Assembly (NCBI RefSeq): GCF_000189635.1
Contig: NW_002476319.1
Location: 558,001 to 622,000, forward strand
Origin: Tetrahymena thermophila SB210
Lineage: Eukaryota > Ciliophora > Oligohymenophorea > Hymenostomatida > Tetrahymenidae
Length of the DNA stretch: 64,000 nucleotides
Reading direction: 5' to 3'
Program-made: the position numbers and the translations under genes
In this document: piece after piece, positions 62,100-64,000 of the stretch
Layout: the number at the start of each line of letters is the position of its first letter
Position numbering within the stretch: the stretch's first letter is position 1
The notes under the pieces: model-generated
Database searches by the model: none
What the model saw: the letters and a program-made list of their open reading frames with translations, nothing else
Told to the model about the DNA's origin: nothing

Positions 62100-63353
62100 T
62101 TCATTTTTTCAGTATTTGAAGCTGTCTTAATCTATCAAGCTTGGAATTTTCTTATTATAAATATCTATTGATATTCATTTATGTTTCTTTAATAATTAAA
62201 AAGGAGTAATTACTTTTTTTTTAAATTTTGTAAATGAAATGAAGAAAAATTTATCTACATTAAAAAATGTGAATAATTTTTATTTTATGTTGTCATTTCT
62301 ACAAATCTAAGTAAATTGAAAATATAAAAATCTTTTTAATCTTTTTTTGAAATTTCTAAGGTTTAATTAGTTTGTCTAGAATTTTTTTTAAATGATTTAC
62401 TCAGTTTATTTTAAATTTAAAGTTGTTTGAATTGAAGGTTTTAATTTACTTTTTTGCAGTTTATAAATTTTTTTCTATTTTTATATTATATTTAAAATAT
62501 ATTTCTTAAAGATTTCTTTTATTTTTTAATCAAAATAATTTGTTTGTAAAATATTAAATAAAACCAAATAAATTTTACATAAATTATCTGGTGATATTTA
62601 AAATTTGTTTTTTTTTGTCTTAAAGAATGTAAAAGTTAAAATTCTAATTTTTGTTTAATTGAATTTAGAAAGCCATTTTAACAATTATTTAATAAATCAT
62701 TTAAACTATAAATAGCTTTCTTACATGAACAAAAATCAAGATAATTGTTTCTTTTATATATTCTAAACCAAATTTATAATGATTAAATAAACCTCCAAAA
62801 ATGGTTTAAAAACTAAAAAGCAGCTCTTGATTTAAAATTATTTTCTCTTAGATTTTTTAAACTTTTATATTTTAAATCTAAAAAAATAAAAATTTTTTAA
62901 AATTACCTTCTTATTAAAGGATTTTATTTAAAATTAAAAGAATTTTTTGAGAGGTATTAATTTTGTTTAATATGTATGTTAGATATAGTCTATTAGGCTC
63001 AATCGAAAATATTTAAATTTTACAAATATTAGAATTGATTTTAAAATTATAAGAAATTATTGATTAACTAAACAACAAATTTATTTATATTCATTATGAG
63101 AAACATATTAGATGACTCAAAAAAAAAAAAAACGAATAGATTGATTGTAAATTCATATGGTGATTTCTATTTTATAAAATTCACAAGTATTTAAAAAAAT
63201 CAGGTTTAAAATCAAATATATAACATATTTTGAAATGATAGTATGTATGCTTCTCAAAAAGTTTATAAAATTGTTGTTCTATAATATTTTTTATGCAGTT
63301 ATTTTGTATTAAGTTTTGATTATTAAAAATAATAAACATTAATTTTTATAAAT
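62100..63353. other. Intergenic, nothing recognised
   Basis: 1.25 kb of A/T-rich DNA with long T and A runs between two plus-strand low-complexity protein genes. No other element is evident. Confidence 0.6.
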
Positions 63354-64000
63354 ATGTCAGAAAACTTAAAAGTATTTGGACAAGGGAATTAGCCACTATA
63401 ATAAAATAAATTACAAATATAGATTAATGATTCATTCAATGGAGATGGTAGTACTCTTTTTTAATCAAAGTAAAATTCATAGTAAAGGAAACATTCTATG
63501 CCTGTTTTAAAGCAATAATCACATTTTGATTGTGATAAATCTAATATGTAAACGACTCAGATTTTAGAACTAAATTCAGAAAGATCATAATTTAAAATTA
63601 ATAATGGAGAATTCAAGTAAAGTATGTAACGAAAATCTACAAATTTAGACTCTTCAGAGAGGTATTTGCTCTCATAAATATCTAGCTTTAGAAGTTAGCA
63701 TCATTCGCCATTAAATGATAAAACTCTTTATAATTAGTTTAGCTTAAATACTAAAAGAAATATTGGAAATTTCGAATCTTTAAATGAAATAGGGCAAAGG
63801 CTTAAACTGCAGTATCATGGAAATGTGAGTACTCCTCAAAGTGGAAGCGCTAGATCTTCTAAGAACTCAATTTAGAATACCTTATAATAAAAAAATAATT
63901 TGACTTATTCTGCTCAAAATTAATTAAACAGAGATAGCTCTTAGAATAGCTAAGATTAATATCATAAAAAAATAGTATTAACTCCAAAAGTAAAGACTGG
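63354..64000 (+). CDS. N-terminal part of a Ser/Asn/Gln-rich protein, cut by the window edge
   Basis: An open frame begins with ATG 63354 (MSENLKVFGQGNQ) and runs to the end of the window without TGA. The 215 visible residues are rich in Ser, Gln, Asn and Lys with many potential phosphorylation sites (SERSQFK, SARSSKNS, TPQSGS) and no recognised domain. Composition is like the disordered part of the preceding gene, but I see no sequence similarity strong enough to call them paralogues. The 3' part lies outside the window. Confidence 0.7.

Overview
The window is ciliate nuclear DNA, almost certainly Tetrahymena thermophila and probably from the macronuclear genome. It is very AT-rich. Long frames open only if TAA and TAG are read as glutamine, and every gene I could close ends on TGA. 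Introns are short, AT-rich and GT...AG, and intergenic DNA is nearly featureless. The strongest species evidence is the telomerase protein p65 at 30410-32038 (minus). It has exactly 542 codons, and its atypical RRM places Tyr407, Asp409 and Arg465 where I recall them in the published T. thermophila protein. Frames drawn with the standard code are therefore fragments, and I rebuilt genes by hand from codon phase and splice sites.

Layout. 1-6 kb: two paralogous proteins with a RecB/Cas4-like PD-(D/E)XK nuclease signature. 7-12.2 kb: a half-length dynein assembly factor (DNAAF5-like) and an EF-hand protein with FKP-type repeats. 13 kb: a 77-residue secreted-looking cysteine peptide. 14.3-17.5 kb: a C2-domain membrane protein with tandem repeats in a long intron. 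18.9-22.2 kb: a low-complexity protein with a PAM2-like motif. 23.2-28.8 kb (minus): a giant cysteine-repeat receptor-like protein with about seven membrane segments. 30.4-32.0 kb (minus): p65. 34.2-36.3 kb: an MFS sugar transporter. 37.6-39.1 kb: a FAM221-family protein. 39.9-41.0 kb (minus): a coiled-coil orphan. 41.6-43.4 kb: citrate synthase. 44.2-45.5 kb: an arginase-fold protein that has lost metal ligands. 46.8-49.4 kb (minus): a membrane plus propeller-like protein. 50.1-52.7 kb (minus): a receptor-like Ser/Thr kinase. 53.9-55.5 kb: NKAP. 56.2-57.3 kb: a BPNT1-type phosphatase. 58.7-62.1 kb: a 1,129-residue orphan. 63.35 kb to the edge: the start of another low-complexity protein.

The genes do not form an operon and most are unrelated housekeeping or lineage-specific genes. 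Ciliary themes recur (DNAAF5-like, the EF-hand/FKP protein, the C2 membrane protein), as do surface or signalling themes (Cys-repeat receptor, receptor kinase, membrane-propeller protein, small secreted peptide). The most notable candidates are the tandem nuclease-like pair, the receptor-like kinase and the ureohydrolase pseudoenzyme. I saw no tRNA, rRNA, CRISPR array, transposon, retroelement or telomere.
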